DNA of 64,000 nucleotides. It comes from Oxalicibacterium flavum. Its GTDB lineage: Bacteria > Pseudomonadota > Gammaproteobacteria > Burkholderiales > Burkholderiaceae_D. The notes beneath the pieces are model-generated. The model was not told where the DNA came from. It saw only the letters and a list, made by a program, of their open reading frames with translations, and searched no databases. Every line of letters begins with the position of its first letter. Positions within the stretch are counted from its first letter, which is position 1. A program made the position numbers and the translations under genes. Shown one piece after another: positions 8,730-22,487 of this stretch. The DNA lies in the NCBI RefSeq assembly GCF_014635065.1, contig NZ_BMCG01000004.1, forward strand, positions 1 to 64,000, written 5' to 3'.

Positions 8730-10247
8730 ATGAGCAATGACAGCACGGAGCTGGGACACCATATCGGAGGTCGCCGCGTCAGTCCCACAGGAAGAGAACG
8801 GCAACCAGTCTATAACCCGGCTACCGGAGAAGTGGGCACGCACGTCATTCTGGCGGATGATTCGGATGTGCAGAGCGTGGTAGCGACGGCGAAGGCAGCA
8901 GCGCCGGCCTGGGCTGAGACTCCACCGCCAAAGCGGGCGCGCGTGTTGTTCCGGTTCAAGGAGTTGATAGAAAAGCATCATAATGAACTGGCTGCTGCAA
9001 TCACGCGCGAACATGGCAAGGTGTTTTCGGATGCCTACGGCGAGGTGACGCGCGGGCTGGAAGTGGTGGAGTTTGCCTGCGGGGTGCCGCAACTTCTGAA
9101 GACCGCATTCACCGACAATATCGGCGGCGGGATCGACAACTGGAACATGCGTCAGCCGCTCGGGGTGACGGTCGGTATCACGCCGTTCAATTTTCCTTTC
9201 ATGGTGCCGATGTGGATGGCGCCATTGGCCCTGGCGACCGGCAATACCTTCATTCTCAAACCGTCGGAACGCGACCCCTCGCCATCGTTGATGGTGGCCG
9301 ATCTGCTGCAGCAGGCAGGTTTGCCCGATGGCGTATTCAATGTGCTGCAGGGCGACAAGTGTGCCGTCAATGGCCTGCTTACCCACCCTGATGTAAGGGC
9401 GGTGTCCTTTGTCGGGTCAACGCCGATTGCAGAGCATGTCTATACGACAGGTACTGCACGCAAAGGGCCTTATCCATTGCGGGTACAGGCGTTGGGTGGT
9501 GCAAAGAATCATCTGGTGGTGATGCCGGATGCCAATCTGGAACAGGCGGTCGATGCCTTGATGGGTGCAGCCTATGGTTCTGCCGGAGAACGCTGCATGG
9601 CGATCTCGGTGGCGGTAGCGGTCGGTTCGGTTGCGGACGATCTGGTCGCAGCGCTGGTGGCAAGAGTGAAGACCTTGAAGGTTCGTAACGGCATGGAAAA
9701 AGATGCCGAGATGGGACCGGTGGTCAGTGCAGCACACAAGGCAAGAATCGAGCAGTATATCGAGGATGGCAAGCAGGCCGGAGCAAAGCTGCTGGTTGAT
9801 GGACGAGGGCTGCAGGTGGCGGGGCACGAAAAGGGATTCTTCCTTGGCGGAACCCTGTTCGATCATGTGACGCCGGACATGACTATTTATAAGGACGAGA
9901 TTTTTGGTCCGGTATTGTGCGTGGTGCGGGTGCCGGATCTGGGGGCGGCGATCGATCTCATCAACGGGCATGAATTCGGTAACGGTGTGGCGTTGTTCAC
10001 GGCAGATGGCAATACCGCGCGCGAGTTTTCGAGAAGAGTGGAGATCGGCATGGTTGGCATCAATGTACCGCTGCCGGTTCCCATGGCCTGGCATTCCTTC
10101 GGCGGCTGGAAACGATCGATGTTTGGCGACCTGCATGCATACGGAGAAGAAGGTGTGCATTTCTATACGCGTTATAAGTCCGTCATGCAGAGGTGGTCGT
10201 CGTCGATAGGGAAGGGTGCTGAATTCTCGATGCCGGTCAACAAGTAG
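8730..10247 (+). CDS. mmsA: CoA-acylating methylmalonate-semialdehyde dehydrogenase
   Basis: 505-residue aldehyde-dehydrogenase superfamily enzyme of the MmsA type. It converts (methyl)malonate semialdehyde plus CoA and NAD+ to propionyl- or acetyl-CoA in valine, inositol or beta-alanine breakdown. The catalytic Cys289 lies in GERCMAIS, the MmsA version of the active-site motif. Other family motifs include [31 protein letters not shown] and the C-terminal [16 protein letters not shown]. The start has a strong AGAGGGAGA site. It is a single gene here, and its terminator hairpin contains parS. Confidence 0.95.
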   Translation: MSNDSTELGHHIGGRRVSPTGRERQPVYNPATGEVGTHVILADDSDVQSVVATAKAAAPAWAETPPPKRARVLFRFKELIEKHHNELAAAITREHGKVFSDAYGEVTRGLEVVEFACGVPQLLKTAFTDNIGGGIDNWNMRQPLGVTVGITPFNFPFMVPMWMAPLALATGNTFILKPSERDPSPSLMVADLLQQAGLPDGVFNVLQGDKCAVNGLLTHPDVRAVSFVGSTPIAEHVYTTGTARKGPYPLRVQALGGAKNHLVVMPDANLEQAVDALMGAAYGSAGERCMAISVAVAVGSVADDLVAALVARVKTLKVRNGMEKDAEMGPVVSAAHKARIEQYIEDGKQAGAKLLVDGRGLQVAGHEKGFFLGGTLFDHVTPDMTIYKDEIFGPVLCVVRVPDLGAAIDLINGHEFGNGVALFTADGNTAREFSRRVEIGMVGINVPLPVPMAWHSFGGWKRSMFGDLHAYGEEGVHFYTRYKSVMQRWSSSIGKGAEFSMPVNK

Positions 10248-10275
10248 TGTTCATTGGTAATATTATTTGGCAACA

Positions 10276-10316
10276 AGGACTGGATGTTTCACGTGAAACA
10301 TCCAGTCCTCTTTTTT
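10276..10316 (+). terminator. Intrinsic terminator of mmsA built around a parS palindrome
   Basis: A 34-base perfect inverted repeat (10276-10309) is followed by CTTTTTT. The outer arms are AGGACTGGA / TCCAGTCCT and the apex is the 16-base parS sequence. Confidence 0.85.
10285..10300. other. parS: parS centromere site 1
   Basis: TGTTTCACGTGAAACA, an exact match to the conserved bacterial parS. It is bound by ParB, whose gene lies 4.4 kb downstream. Confidence 0.96.
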
Positions 10317-10324
10317 AGAATCAG

Positions 10325-11089
10325 ATGGATGAAATAGTCTTGCTGCTGGCACTGGCTGCTTTTTGTGCCGGCATGATCGATGCGGTGGTCGGAGGCGGAG
10401 GGCTGATCCAGGTGCCCGCGCTTTTCTCTGCCTTGCCCCAGGCCGTGCCGGCTACATTGCTAGGCACCAACAAGCTCGCCAGTGTATGGGGAACGGCCGC
10501 TGCTGCGCATGGTTATGCGCGCAGAATCCGCGTGCATTGGAACACTGCGTTGCCGGCAGCACTTGCGGCATTCGCGCTTTCATTCATGGGTGCATTGACG
10601 GTCACGCATATTCCTGCTGACTTCATTCGCAAATTTCTGCCCGTTATCCTGATCCTTGTTGCTGTCTATACTTTCATCAAGAAAGACTTCGGCAAGCATC
10701 ATGCGCCGGCGCATACCGGCCGCAAGGAGCAGCTGATGGCGATCCTGGTTGGCGGCAGCATCGGTTTCTATGATGGGTTCTTCGGCCCGGGGACCGGGAG
10801 TTTCCTGGTATTCCTGTTCATCCGCTTCTTCGGTTTCGACTTCCTGGCTGCCTCGGCCGTCGCCAAGGTCGTGAACGTTGCCTGCAATGTGGCGGCATTG
10901 CTTTGGTTCGGCTACAGCGGCCATCTTCTCTGGCAGCTGGGTTTGCTGATGGCAGTGTGCAATGTGGCGGGTTCGCTGATTGGCATCAGACTGGCAATCC
11001 GATATGGCACCGGATTCGTGCGCATACTGTTCCTGATCGTGGTATCGGGTTTGATTCTGAAGACCACCCATGACGCTTTCTTCATGTAG
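10325..11089 (+). CDS. TauE/SafE (TSUP) family membrane transporter
   Basis: 254-residue integral membrane protein of the sulfite-exporter TauE/SafE family (formerly DUF81). The family moves small, often sulfur-containing, organic or inorganic anions. About eight hydrophobic segments are visible. The two family repeats appear as GMIDAVVGGGGLIQVPAL near the N-terminus and GFYDGFFGPGTGSFLVFLF in the middle. The substrate is unknown. The ATG follows 8 bases after the T-run of the parS/terminator hairpin and no clear ribosome-binding site is seen. The gene is bracketed by the two parS sites. Confidence 0.93.
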   Translation: MDEIVLLLALAAFCAGMIDAVVGGGGLIQVPALFSALPQAVPATLLGTNKLASVWGTAAAAHGYARRIRVHWNTALPAALAAFALSFMGALTVTHIPADFIRKFLPVILILVAVYTFIKKDFGKHHAPAHTGRKEQLMAILVGGSIGFYDGFFGPGTGSFLVFLFIRFFGFDFLAASAVAKVVNVACNVAALLWFGYSGHLLWQLGLLMAVCNVAGSLIGIRLAIRYGTGFVRILFLIVVSGLILKTTHDAFFM

Positions 11090-11097
11090 GCGCTAAG

Positions 11098-11113
11098 TGT
11101 TTCACGTGAAACA
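11098..11113. other. parS: parS centromere site 2
   Basis: Second exact TGTTTCACGTGAAACA, extended to a 20-base palindrome (11096-11115). It lies in the mnmG upstream region, 813 bases from site 1. Confidence 0.96.
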
Positions 11114-11181
11114 CTCGGGGCTGTTTGCCACACTTTTTAGTTGCATTCGCCCCGCGAGGGGAAATCCTCCGGCAAAGCGTT

Positions 11182-11187
11182 TATAAT
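11182..11187 (+). promoter_or_regulatory. Possible -10 element of the mnmG promoter
   Basis: TATAAT 37 bases before the mnmG ATG. No good -35 is found at 17 bases, so this is tentative. Confidence 0.4.
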
Positions 11188-11223
11188 TTCGCCTCTTGTT
11201 CACTTGCCGCCTCGAGGCGCACC

Positions 11224-13155
11224 ATGCTCTTTCCAACCACATTCGATGTCATCGTTGTCGGCGGCGGTCATGCCGGCACGGAAGCCGCGCTGGCTTCCGC
11301 CCGCATGGGACAGGCCACGCTGCTGCTGACGCACAATATCGAGACCCTCGGTCAGATGTCGTGCAACCCGTCCATCGGCGGGATCGGCAAGGGGCACCTG
11401 GTCAAGGAAGTCGATGCGATGGGCGGGGCGATGGCGATCGCCACCGACGAGGCCGGCATCCAGTTCCGCATCCTCAATTCTTCCAAGGGACCGGCGGTGC
11501 GTGCCACGCGTGCCCAGGCCGACCGTCTGCTCTACAAGCAGGCGATCCGTTCGCGGCTCGAAAACCAGCCCAACCTCTGGCTGTTCCAGCAGGCAGTTGA
11601 CGACCTGATCGTTGACGGCAATCGCGTGGTGGGTGCAGTGACGCAGGTCGGCATCCGTTTCCAGGCAAGGGCGGTGGTACTGACGGCCGGTACCTTCCTC
11701 GATGGAAAAATCCACGTCGGGTTGAACAACTACGCGGCAGGCCGCGCGGGCGATCCGCCGGCGGTTTCCCTGTCGGCGCGCCTGAAGGAATTGCAGCTGC
11801 CGCAGGGCCGGCTGAAAACCGGTACGCCGCCGCGCATCGACGGGCGCACCATCGATTACTCGGTGATGGAAGAGCAGCCGGGCGATCTTGATCCGGTGCC
11901 GGTCTTTTCGGTCATGGGCAATGCGTCCATGCATCCGAAGCAGCTGCCGTGCTGGATCACGCATACCAACGAGCAGACCCACGACATCATCCGCAGCGGA
12001 CTCGACCGCAGCCCGATGTACACCGGCAAGATCGAGGGTGTGGGTCCGCGCTATTGCCCGTCCATCGAGGACAAGATCCATCGCTTCGCAAGCAAGGAAT
12101 CGCACCAGATCTTCCTCGAGCCGGAAGGGCTGACCACCAACGAGTTCTATCCGAACGGCATTTCGACCAGTCTTCCGTTCGACGTGCAATTGCAGCTCGT
12201 GCATTCGATGCGCGGCCTCGAGAATGCGCACATCCTGCGTCCGGGCTACGCGATCGAATACGACTACTTCGATCCGCGCGGCCTCAAGGCCTCGCTGGAA
12301 ACCAAGGCCATCGAAGGCCTGTTCTTCGCGGGCCAGATCAACGGCACCACCGGTTACGAGGAAGCGGCGGCACAAGGCATGCTGGCCGGCCTGAATGCCG
12401 CGCTTCATACGCAGGAACGCGAAGCGTGGACGCCGCGCCGCGACGAAGCCTATCTGGGTGTGTTGGTTGACGATCTGATAACCAAAGGCGTGCTCGAACC
12501 CTACCGCATGTTCACCAGCCGCGCCGAATACCGCCTGAGCCTGCGCGAGGACAATGCCGACATGCGCCTGACCGAGATCGGTCGCAAGCTCGGCTGCGTC
12601 GGCGATGCGCAATGGGAAGTCTTCGAGTGCAAGCGCGAAGCCGTGGCGCGCGAACTCGAGCGCCTGCGCTCGACCTGGGTCAATCCGCGCATTCTGGCGC
12701 AGGCCGAAGCGGAACGCGTGCTGGGCAAAGCGATAGAGCGAGAGTATGCGCTCGCTGACCTTCTGCGCCGGCCAAACGTCAACTACGCATCCCTGCTGAC
12801 GCTGACCGGCATCGATGGCCAGGCGCTGGCGGCACCGGGCGTGGAGGACGACAGCGTGCGCGAACAGGTCGAAATCCAGATCAAGTATGCGGGCTACATC
12901 GAACGCCAGGCACGCGAGGTCGAACGTCACGACCATTACGAAAACCTCAAGCTGCCGGCCGAATTCGACTACATGGAAGTCAAGGGCCTATCGATCGAGG
13001 TGCGCCAGAAGCTCAACAAGCAACGCCCGGAAACGCTGGGCCAGGCATCGCGCATCTCGGGCGTGACGCCGGCCGCGATCTCGCTGCTGTTGGTGCATCT
13101 GAAAAAGGGTGGTTTCAAGGAATTCCTGGCGGCGCAGTCCGAAGCCGCCGCATGA
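11224..13155 (+). CDS. mnmG: tRNA uridine-5-carboxymethylaminomethyl modification enzyme MnmG
   Basis: 643-residue GidA/MnmG, which with MnmE adds the (carboxymethyl)aminomethyl group to the wobble uridine of several tRNAs, using FAD, NADH and methylene-tetrahydrofolate. The FAD-binding motif is at residues 13-18 (GGGHAG), followed by [20 protein letters not shown]. Other signatures are [11 protein letters not shown] and [19 protein letters not shown]. The C-terminal helical MnmE-binding domain ends with [15 protein letters not shown]. The ATG at 11224 aligns with the family N-terminus ([16 protein letters not shown]); an upstream in-frame extension is unlikely. The stop overlaps the rsmG start. 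Confidence 0.97.
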   Translation: MLFPTTFDVIVVGGGHAGTEAALASARMGQATLLLTHNIETLGQMSCNPSIGGIGKGHLVKEVDAMGGAMAIATDEAGIQFRILNSSKGPAVRATRAQADRLLYKQAIRSRLENQPNLWLFQQAVDDLIVDGNRVVGAVTQVGIRFQARAVVLTAGTFLDGKIHVGLNNYAAGRAGDPPAVSLSARLKELQLPQGRLKTGTPPRIDGRTIDYSVMEEQPGDLDPVPVFSVMGNASMHPKQLPCWITHTNEQTHDIIRSGLDRSPMYTGKIEGVGPRYCPSIEDKIHRFASKESHQIFLEPEGLTTNEFYPNGISTSLPFDVQLQLVHSMRGLENAHILRPGYAIEYDYFDPRGLKASLETKAIEGLFFAGQINGTTGYEEAAAQGMLAGLNAALHTQEREAWTPRRDEAYLGVLVDDLITKGVLEPYRMFTSRAEYRLSLREDNADMRLTEIGRKLGCVGDAQWEVFECKREAVARELERLRSTWVNPRILAQAEAERVLGKAIEREYALADLLRRPNVNYASLLTLTGIDGQALAAPGVEDDSVREQVEIQIKYAGYIERQAREVERHDHYENLKLPAEFDYMEVKGLSIEVRQKLNKQRPETLGQASRISGVTPAAISLLLVHLKKGGFKEFLAAQSEAAA

Positions 13156-13817
13156 AGGGCGCCTTCGACCGCGCCGCGCTGACCGCGCAGCTGCAGGCCG
13201 GCGCGCAGGCGATGGCGCTCGATCTCGGCGCGCGCCAGCTGGAAAAGCTGATCGACTACCTGGCGCTGATGGTCAAGTGGAACAAGGTCTATAACCTGAC
13301 CGCGGTGCGCGACCCGGCGCAGATGGTGGTGCAGCACCTGCTCGATTCGCTGGCTGCCGTGACCGCCTTCGACGGCGCGCGGCAGGTGCTGGACGTGGGC
13401 GCCGGCGGCGGCCTGCCGGGCATCGTGCTGGCGATCTGGGCGGCCGAGGCGCAGCCGGACCTGCGGCTGACGATGATCGATACCGTACACAAGAAGACCG
13501 CCTTCCTGACGCAGGTGAAGGCCGAACTCGCGCTGCACAACGTCAGCGTGCAGACCGGACGCGTCGAGCAGTGGCAGGCGCCGCATGCCTTCGACGTCAT
13601 CACCTCGCGCGCTTTCGCGGAGCTTGCGGATTTCGTCGCGTGGACCCAGCATCTGCTGGAAGAGGGCGGTCATTTCATCGCGCTCAAGGGCGTTGCGCCC
13701 GACGACGAAGTGGCGCACCTGCCGGCCGGCTGGCGGGTTACCGAAGTGCGTCGGCTGCAAGTGCCGATGCTCGAAGCGGAGCGCCATCTGGTGTTCGTCG
13801 AAAGAGCGATGGCGTGA
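13152..13817 (+). CDS. rsmG: 16S rRNA (guanine527-N7)-methyltransferase RsmG
   Basis: 221-residue RsmG (GidB), which methylates N7 of G527 in 16S rRNA using SAM. Its loss gives low-level streptomycin resistance. The SAM-binding motif [16 protein letters not shown] is at about residues 79-94. The family motifs [14 protein letters not shown] and [10 protein letters not shown] are present. It overlaps mnmG by ATGA, so the two are translationally coupled, and parA follows after about 100 bases. Confidence 0.96.
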   Translation: MKGAFDRAALTAQLQAGAQAMALDLGARQLEKLIDYLALMVKWNKVYNLTAVRDPAQMVVQHLLDSLAAVTAFDGARQVLDVGAGGGLPGIVLAIWAAEAQPDLRLTMIDTVHKKTAFLTQVKAELALHNVSVQTGRVEQWQAPHAFDVITSRAFAELADFVAWTQHLLEEGGHFIALKGVAPDDEVAHLPAGWRVTEVRRLQVPMLEAERHLVFVERAMA

Positions 13818-13916
13818 TTCATCCGCCGGCGATCAGGCAACAGGGAGCAGTCATTTTCAGCGAGCGGCAGATGTCGCACCGAACAACAAGCAGCGATCAC
13901 CAACCAGAACGAGAAC

Positions 13917-14687
13917 ATGGCAAAAATCTTTTGCGTCGCCAACCAGAAGGGCGGCGTCGGTAAAACCACCACGGCAGTCAATCTGGCAGCAGGCCTGGCA
14001 CGGCTCGAACAGCGCGTGCTGCTGGTCGATCTCGATCCGCAGGGCAATGCCACCATGGGCGCCGGCATCAACAAGGCCGAACTCGACGCCTCGATCTACG
14101 AAGTCATGCTCGGCCTGGCCGATGTGCGCGCCGCGCGCGTGCGCTCGGAAACCGGGCACTTCGACGTGCTGCCGGCCAATCGCGAACTGGCCGGCGCGGA
14201 AGTGGAAATGGTCGAACTCGACAACCGCGAAAAGCGCCTCAAGGATGCATTGGCCGCGGTCGACGACGAATACGATTTCATGCTGATCGACTGCCCGCCG
14301 GCGCTGTCGATGCTGACGCTCAACGGCCTGTGCGCCGCGCATGGCGTCATCATCCCGATGCAGTGCGAATACTATGCGCTCGAAGGCCTGTCGGATCTGG
14401 TCAACACCATCAAGAAGGTGCACGCCAAGCTGAACCCGGATCTGAAGATCATCGGCCTCTTGCGCGTGATGTTCGATCCGCGCATGACGCTGTCGCAGCA
14501 GGTGTCGTCGCAACTCGAGCAGCATTTCGGCGACAAGGTGTTCCGCTCCATCATCCCGCGCAACGTGCGGCTGGCCGAGGCGCCGTCCTACGGCATGCCC
14601 GGCATCAACTTCGATCCCTCGTCCAAGGGCGCACAAGCCTATCTGGCATTCGGCGCGGAAATGGTCGAGCGCATCAAGACGCTCTGA
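13917..14687 (+). CDS. parA: Chromosome-partitioning ATPase ParA (Soj)
   Basis: 256-residue Walker-type ParA that drives origin segregation with ParB bound at parS. The deviant Walker A motif is KGGVGKTT (residues 11-18), and Walker B is near FMLIDCPPALSMLTLNGL. It lacks the long N-terminal DNA-binding domain of plasmid type Ia proteins, as expected for a chromosomal Soj. It is followed by parB 47 bases later. Both parS sites lie 2.8-3.6 kb upstream. Confidence 0.97.
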   Translation: MAKIFCVANQKGGVGKTTTAVNLAAGLARLEQRVLLVDLDPQGNATMGAGINKAELDASIYEVMLGLADVRAARVRSETGHFDVLPANRELAGAEVEMVELDNREKRLKDALAAVDDEYDFMLIDCPPALSMLTLNGLCAAHGVIIPMQCEYYALEGLSDLVNTIKKVHAKLNPDLKIIGLLRVMFDPRMTLSQQVSSQLEQHFGDKVFRSIIPRNVRLAEAPSYGMPGINFDPSSKGAQAYLAFGAEMVERIKTL

Positions 14688-14734
14688 AGAGAATCAAGGC
14701 GTCCCTCGAAACAAACGGAAAGCAGAAAAGAGAT

Positions 14735-15625
14735 ATGGTCACGAAAAAACAGAAGGGACTCGGACGCGGCCTCGACGCCCTGCTCGGCGGCGGCAGCGAT
14801 TTCACCGAAGCGGTTGCCACCGTGCCGGGTGCGCCGACCACGTTGTCGGTCGGCGACATGCAGGCCGGCAAATACCAGCCGCGCACACGCATGGACGAAG
14901 GCGCGCTCAACGAACTGGCGGCCTCGATCAAGGCGCAGGGCCTGCTGCAGGCGATCCTGGTTCGCCCGATCGCATCCAGCGGTGGCCGCCAGCGCTACGA
15001 GATCATCGCCGGCGAGCGCCGCTTCCGTGCCGCCCAGCTGGCCGGCCTGACCGAGGTGCCGGTGCTGGTCAAGGAAGTCGACGACGAAGCCACCGCCGCC
15101 ATGGCGCTGATCGAGAACATCCAGCGCGAGGACCTGAATCCGCTCGAAGAAGCACAGGGCATCCATCGCCTGATCACCGATTTCAACTTCACGCACGAAC
15201 AGGCCGCCACCGCGGTCGGTCGTTCGCGCAGCGCGGTCTCCAACCTGCTGCGCCTGCTGAACCTGGCCAAGCCGGTGCAGACCATGCTGATGGCCGGCGA
15301 CATCGACATGGGTCATGCGCGCGCGCTGCTGGCAGCCGACTCCGCGACCCAGATCACGCTGGCCAACCAGATCGTCGCCAAGCGCATGTCGGTGCGCGAC
15401 GCCGAAAAACTGGTCACGCGCGCCACGGTCGAGCAGGGCAGCAGCCCCTCGCGCGTCAGGGAGAAGTCGCGCGACATCGCCCGGCTGGAAGAGGAGTTGT
15501 CGGACACCCTGGCCACCGCGGTGTCGATCAAGCTCGGCGCGCGCAACAAGGGTCAGTTGCTGATCGACTTTGCCAACCTGGACGCGCTGGATGGCATCAT
15601 TGCCCGCCTGCGCGACAGGGAATGA
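14735..15625 (+). CDS. parB: Chromosome-partitioning protein ParB (Spo0J)
   Basis: 296-residue ParB, a CTP-dependent DNA clamp that loads at parS and spreads. The N-terminal peptide LGRGLDALLG (ParA-stimulating region) is present, then the ParB/Srx domain with YQPRTRMDE and GERRFRAAQ. The helix-turn-helix that reads parS includes THEQAATAVGRSRSAVSNLLRLL, and a C-terminal dimerisation segment ends the protein. The ATG at 14735 was chosen because it opens directly with KKQKGLGRGL, the family N-terminus. The frame continues upstream without a better start. Confidence 0.97.
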   Translation: MVTKKQKGLGRGLDALLGGGSDFTEAVATVPGAPTTLSVGDMQAGKYQPRTRMDEGALNELAASIKAQGLLQAILVRPIASSGGRQRYEIIAGERRFRAAQLAGLTEVPVLVKEVDDEATAAMALIENIQREDLNPLEEAQGIHRLITDFNFTHEQAATAVGRSRSAVSNLLRLLNLAKPVQTMLMAGDIDMGHARALLAADSATQITLANQIVAKRMSVRDAEKLVTRATVEQGSSPSRVREKSRDIARLEEELSDTLATAVSIKLGARNKGQLLIDFANLDALDGIIARLRDRE

Positions 15626-15733
15626 TGCGGTCCTGAAATCCGGGGCTTCTGCACCAAAAACGGGCCGGAATGGATGCCGGCGTTGTACCGGTGCAATAAC
15701 CGCCATGAACTTGATTCATTGCAGCGCAAACGT

Positions 15734-15763
15734 TTGACGCTATCCTGAGAATCCACTTATAAT
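15734..15763 (+). promoter_or_regulatory. Sigma-70 promoter of the ATP synthase operon
   Basis: TTGACG, 18-base spacer, TATAAT. It lies about 95 bases upstream of atpI, with no other strong candidate between parB and atpI. Confidence 0.8.
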
Positions 15764-15856
15764 CCCGTGGCTTCACGGAACGCAAGAGTTTGCATTAATT
15801 TCAACTCGGTAAGCGGCCAGTAGTTTTGCCGCCGAACTGCACCATCTGGACCTGTA

Positions 15857-16195
15857 ATGCTGCCCGTCGTCCTTACGCAACTTGCGACTACGGTCATCAC
15901 CAGTGTCATAGCCGGCCTGATTGCCGGCTTGCCCGGATTCTTTTCTGCGCTGTTGGGTGGTTTGTGCTGCGTGGTGCCAAACGGCTTGTTTGCCTTGCGC
16001 TTGTATATCGCGGCGCAAATGACCAAATCCGTTAGCCCGATGACATTTTTCTTCGGGGAATTTATAAAGATCGGCGTGACGATTGCCGCACTGGCAGCAG
16101 TCGTCTGGTTGTACCGCGATGTGAATGTGCTGGCGCTGGTCGCTGCCTTCATCGTGGCACTGAAAAGTTACATCATCTTATTGTTTAGGCACTGA
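15857..16195 (+). CDS. atpI: ATP synthase protein I
   Basis: 112-residue membrane protein with four hydrophobic segments (for example [23 protein letters not shown]). It is the first gene of the atp operon. AtpI is not part of the finished enzyme; it helps assemble the c-ring and may affect magnesium uptake. Residues [20 protein letters not shown] match the conserved C-terminal region. The gene ends one base before the atpB ATG. Confidence 0.92.
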   Translation: MLPVVLTQLATTVITSVIAGLIAGLPGFFSALLGGLCCVVPNGLFALRLYIAAQMTKSVSPMTFFFGEFIKIGVTIAALAAVVWLYRDVNVLALVAAFIVALKSYIILLFRH

Positions 16196-16196
16196 C

Positions 16197-17039
16197 ATGG
16201 CGACTGAAATGGCAACAGCAGGAGCGGCGCATCACGCACCAACCGCTTCCGAATATATCGTTCACCATCTGGGGCACTTTTCGACCAAGCACCAGGACAA
16301 GATCGTCGATTTTTCGGTCATCAACATGGACACGATTTTCTGGGCCGTGTTTGCCGGTGTGGTTGGCTGCCTGTTGATGTGGGCCGCAGCACGCAAGGCA
16401 ACCTCGGGCGTGCCGGGTCGCTTCCAGGCTGCCATCGAGATGATCGTCGAGATGGTTGACGGCCAAGCCAAGTCGATCGTGCATGGCGACCGCACCTTTA
16501 TCGCCCCATTGGCGCTGACCGTGTTTGTCTGGGTTGCGTTGATGAACTCGCTGGATTTCCTGCCGGTCGATATGTTTTCGTCCTTTTTCCACTGGGTCGG
16601 TATCGATCACATCATCCCTTATCACCGCGTCGTGCCTACCGCCGATCTGAACGGCACCATGGGCATCGCCCTCGGCGTGTTCGCGCTGATGATCTACTAC
16701 AGCTTCAAGATCAAGGGCGCCGGCGGCTTCATCCACGAATTGTTCGCCGCTCCGTTCGGCATCTGGCTGGCACCGTTCAACCTGCTGTTGAACATCATCG
16801 AATTCGCGGCCAAGACCGTTTCCCTCGCGATGCGGTTGTTCGGCAACATGTACGCCGGCGAATTGCTGTTCCTGCTCATCGCATTGCTGGGTTCGACCGC
16901 GACCGCGTTCGGCTTCCTCGGCCATGTCGTGGCGGGTTCGCTGTGGGCCATCTTCCATATTCTGATCGTGCTGCTGCAGGCATTCATTTTCATGATGCTG
17001 ACGCTGGTCTATATCGGTCAGGCGCACGAGGCTCACTAA
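16197..17039 (+). CDS. atpB: F1Fo ATP synthase subunit a
   Basis: 280-residue Fo subunit a, an inner-membrane protein that forms the two proton half-channels next to the c-ring. The essential arginine is R213 in [14 protein letters not shown]. Several hydrophobic helices and the C-terminal [20 protein letters not shown] are normal for the family. It starts one base after the atpI stop. Confidence 0.97.
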   Translation: MATEMATAGAAHHAPTASEYIVHHLGHFSTKHQDKIVDFSVINMDTIFWAVFAGVVGCLLMWAAARKATSGVPGRFQAAIEMIVEMVDGQAKSIVHGDRTFIAPLALTVFVWVALMNSLDFLPVDMFSSFFHWVGIDHIIPYHRVVPTADLNGTMGIALGVFALMIYYSFKIKGAGGFIHELFAAPFGIWLAPFNLLLNIIEFAAKTVSLAMRLFGNMYAGELLFLLIALLGSTATAFGFLGHVVAGSLWAIFHILIVLLQAFIFMMLTLVYIGQAHEAH

Positions 17040-17075
17040 ACCTGGTTTGAAATTGCAGTATCGGCAGGATCCGTT

Positions 17076-17364
<289 letters not shown>

Positions 17365-17437
17365 TTCGGTTCTCGTTACCGGTCATCATGCTGAAACATC
17401 TGGTTTCAGCAGACGTTAATTTGAGAAGGAAATTACT

Positions 17438-17908
17438 GTGAACTTAAATGCAACCTTGTTTGCACAGTTCGTGGTCTTTTTCATCCTGGCGCTGTTCACG
17501 ATGAAATTCGTGTGGCCGCCACTGATGAAGGCACTCGATGAGCGTGCCGCAAAGATCGCGGACGGTCTGGCTGCAGCAGAGCGCGGCAAATCTGACCTCG
17601 CCATGGCTGAGAAGCGTGTCCAGGCAGAACTGGCATCGGCACAAGAAGCTGGTCAGAAGCGTATCAACGATGCTGAGAAGCGCGGTCAATCGATTGTTGA
17701 TGGAGCCAAGAAAACGGCAGAGGAAGAGGCAGCGCGCATCATCGCTGCCGCCAAGGCCGAAGCCGAGCAGCAGATCACCCAGGCGCGCGAAGCCCTGCGC
17801 GATCAGGTTGCCACGCTGGCCGTCAAGGGCGCCGAGCAGATCCTCAAGCGCGAAGTCAACGCAGCGGCTCACGCCGACCTGCTGAACCAACTGAAGACCG
17901 AGCTGTAA
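17438..17908 (+). CDS. atpF: F1Fo ATP synthase subunit b
   Basis: 156-residue peripheral-stalk subunit with an N-terminal membrane helix (about residues 5-25) and a long Ala/Glu/Lys-rich coiled coil (such as [20 protein letters not shown]). Translation starts at GTG (17438) with GAGAAGGA upstream. It is followed two bases later by atpH. Confidence 0.96.
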   Translation: MNLNATLFAQFVVFFILALFTMKFVWPPLMKALDERAAKIADGLAAAERGKSDLAMAEKRVQAELASAQEAGQKRINDAEKRGQSIVDGAKKTAEEEAARIIAAAKAEAEQQITQAREALRDQVATLAVKGAEQILKREVNAAAHADLLNQLKTEL

Positions 17909-17910
17909 TC

Positions 17911-18444
17911 ATGGCTGAACTCGCAACGATTGCCCGTCCTTACGCCGAAGCCCTGTTCCGTGTGGCGAAAGCCGCCGATCTGAACAACTGGTCCGCTCTG
18001 GTTTCCGAAATGGCCCAGGTGGCGGCGAATCCGGATCTTCGTGAACTGGCGCACAACCCGAAAGTGTCGGACGCCGACATCGCTGCCGTCTTTACCGCGG
18101 CATTGAAGTCTCCGGTCGGCAACGAAGCGAAAAACTTCATCGCCATGCTGGTCGAAAACGATCGCCTGACGCTGTTGCCCGAGATCGCCGAGCAGTTCTT
18201 CGAACTGAAGAACGCGGAGCAGGGTTCGGCCGATGCGCAGATCGTCAGTGCGTTCGAACTGTCGTCGGCGCAGGTTGCCGAGTTGGTCGCCACGCTGGAA
18301 AAGAAATTCGGCCGCAAGCTCAACCCGATCGTGACCGTGGATAGCGCCCTGATCGGCGGTGTACGCGTCGTCGTCGGCGACGAAGTGCTCGATACCTCGG
18401 TACGCGCCAAGCTGCAGCAGATGCAGATTGCACTGACCGCCTGA
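17911..18444 (+). CDS. atpH: F1Fo ATP synthase subunit delta
   Basis: 177-residue delta subunit that joins F1 to the b-subunit stalk. The family pattern is visible: [15 protein letters not shown] at the N-terminus, [17 protein letters not shown] in the middle, and [20 protein letters not shown] near the end. It lies between atpF and atpA. Confidence 0.96.
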   Translation: MAELATIARPYAEALFRVAKAADLNNWSALVSEMAQVAANPDLRELAHNPKVSDADIAAVFTAALKSPVGNEAKNFIAMLVENDRLTLLPEIAEQFFELKNAEQGSADAQIVSAFELSSAQVAELVATLEKKFGRKLNPIVTVDSALIGGVRVVVGDEVLDTSVRAKLQQMQIALTA

Positions 18445-18482
18445 TCGTCGTCCAAGCCAAAGAGAAAATTTTAGGAGTTAAC

Positions 18483-20018
<1,536 letters not shown>

Positions 20019-20045
20019 TCTCACTGTAGCGAAGGAGTAACTCTC

Positions 20046-20921
20046 ATGGCTGCAGGCAAAGAGATACGTGGCAAGATCAAGAGCGTAGAAAATACGAAGA
20101 AGATCACCAAGGCGATGGAAATGGTCGCGGCATCGAAAATGCGCAAGGCGCAGGATCGCATGCTGTCGGCCCGTCCGTACGCGGACAAGATCCGCAACAT
20201 CACGGCCAACCTGTCGCAGGCGAATCCCGAGTACTCGCATCCTTTCCTCGTGCAGTCGGAAGGCGCGAAGACCGTTGGCTTCATCGTCGTCACGACCGAC
20301 AAGGGTCTGTGCGGCGGCATGAACACCAACGTGCTGCGTGCCGTGACGAACAAGCTGCGCGAGCTCGAGAAGGAAGGCAAGAAATTCGAGATCGCTGCCA
20401 TCGGCAACAAGGGTCTGGGTTTCCTGAACCGTATCGGCGCGCCGATCGTGTCGCAGGTTACGCAGATCGGCGATACGCCGCATCTGGAAAAGCTGATCGG
20501 CACCATCAAGGTGCTGCTCGATGCGTACGAGGAAGGCCGTCTTGACGCCGTCTATCTCGTGTACACCAAGTTCATCAACACGATGAAACAGGAACCGCGC
20601 CTCGAGCAGTTGCTGCCGCTGTCCTCGGACAGACTGCAGGCCGATGAAGGTTCGAATGCGCTGTCGTGGGAATACATTTACGAACCGGATGCGCAGACCG
20701 TCATCGACGATCTGCTGATGCGTTATGTCGAGGCCCTGGTATTCCAGGCAGTTGCCGAGAACATCGCATCCGAGCAATCGGCCCGTATGGTGGCAATGAA
20801 AGCGGCGAGCGACAACGCCGGTAGCGTGATCAGCGAACTGAAGCTCGTCTATAACAAGACGCGTCAGGCAGCGATCACGAAGGAACTGTCGGAAATCGTC
20901 GCGGGTGCCGCAGCGGTTTAA
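20046..20921 (+). CDS. atpG: F1Fo ATP synthase subunit gamma
   Basis: 291-residue central rotor shaft. The N-terminal helix [20 protein letters not shown] and [13 protein letters not shown], and the C-terminal helix with [20 protein letters not shown], are the family's coiled-coil signatures. An AAGGAG site lies 12 bases upstream of the ATG. Confidence 0.97.
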   Translation: MAAGKEIRGKIKSVENTKKITKAMEMVAASKMRKAQDRMLSARPYADKIRNITANLSQANPEYSHPFLVQSEGAKTVGFIVVTTDKGLCGGMNTNVLRAVTNKLRELEKEGKKFEIAAIGNKGLGFLNRIGAPIVSQVTQIGDTPHLEKLIGTIKVLLDAYEEGRLDAVYLVYTKFINTMKQEPRLEQLLPLSSDRLQADEGSNALSWEYIYEPDAQTVIDDLLMRYVEALVFQAVAENIASEQSARMVAMKAASDNAGSVISELKLVYNKTRQAAITKELSEIVAGAAAV

Positions 20922-20975
20922 CACGATTGATGTGCGGCGCCGGCGATCCGGTGCCGCATTCGAACCAGACTTTAA

Positions 20976-22400
<1,425 letters not shown>

Positions 22401-22487
22401 TCGTTGACGCCGGCGCGGTGATGCTCATTGCGCCGGCATTCGTATCGATCTCCGGATCGATTCCAGCACGAATAAAAAGGTTCTCAC

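Noticed and set aside
11096-11115. Second parS palindrome as a terminator of the TSUP gene
   Set aside because: No T-run follows, so only the DNA-site role is supported.
11200-12936. Minus-strand open frame opposite mnmG
   Set aside because: Typical antisense frame of a GC-rich gene, no family pattern.
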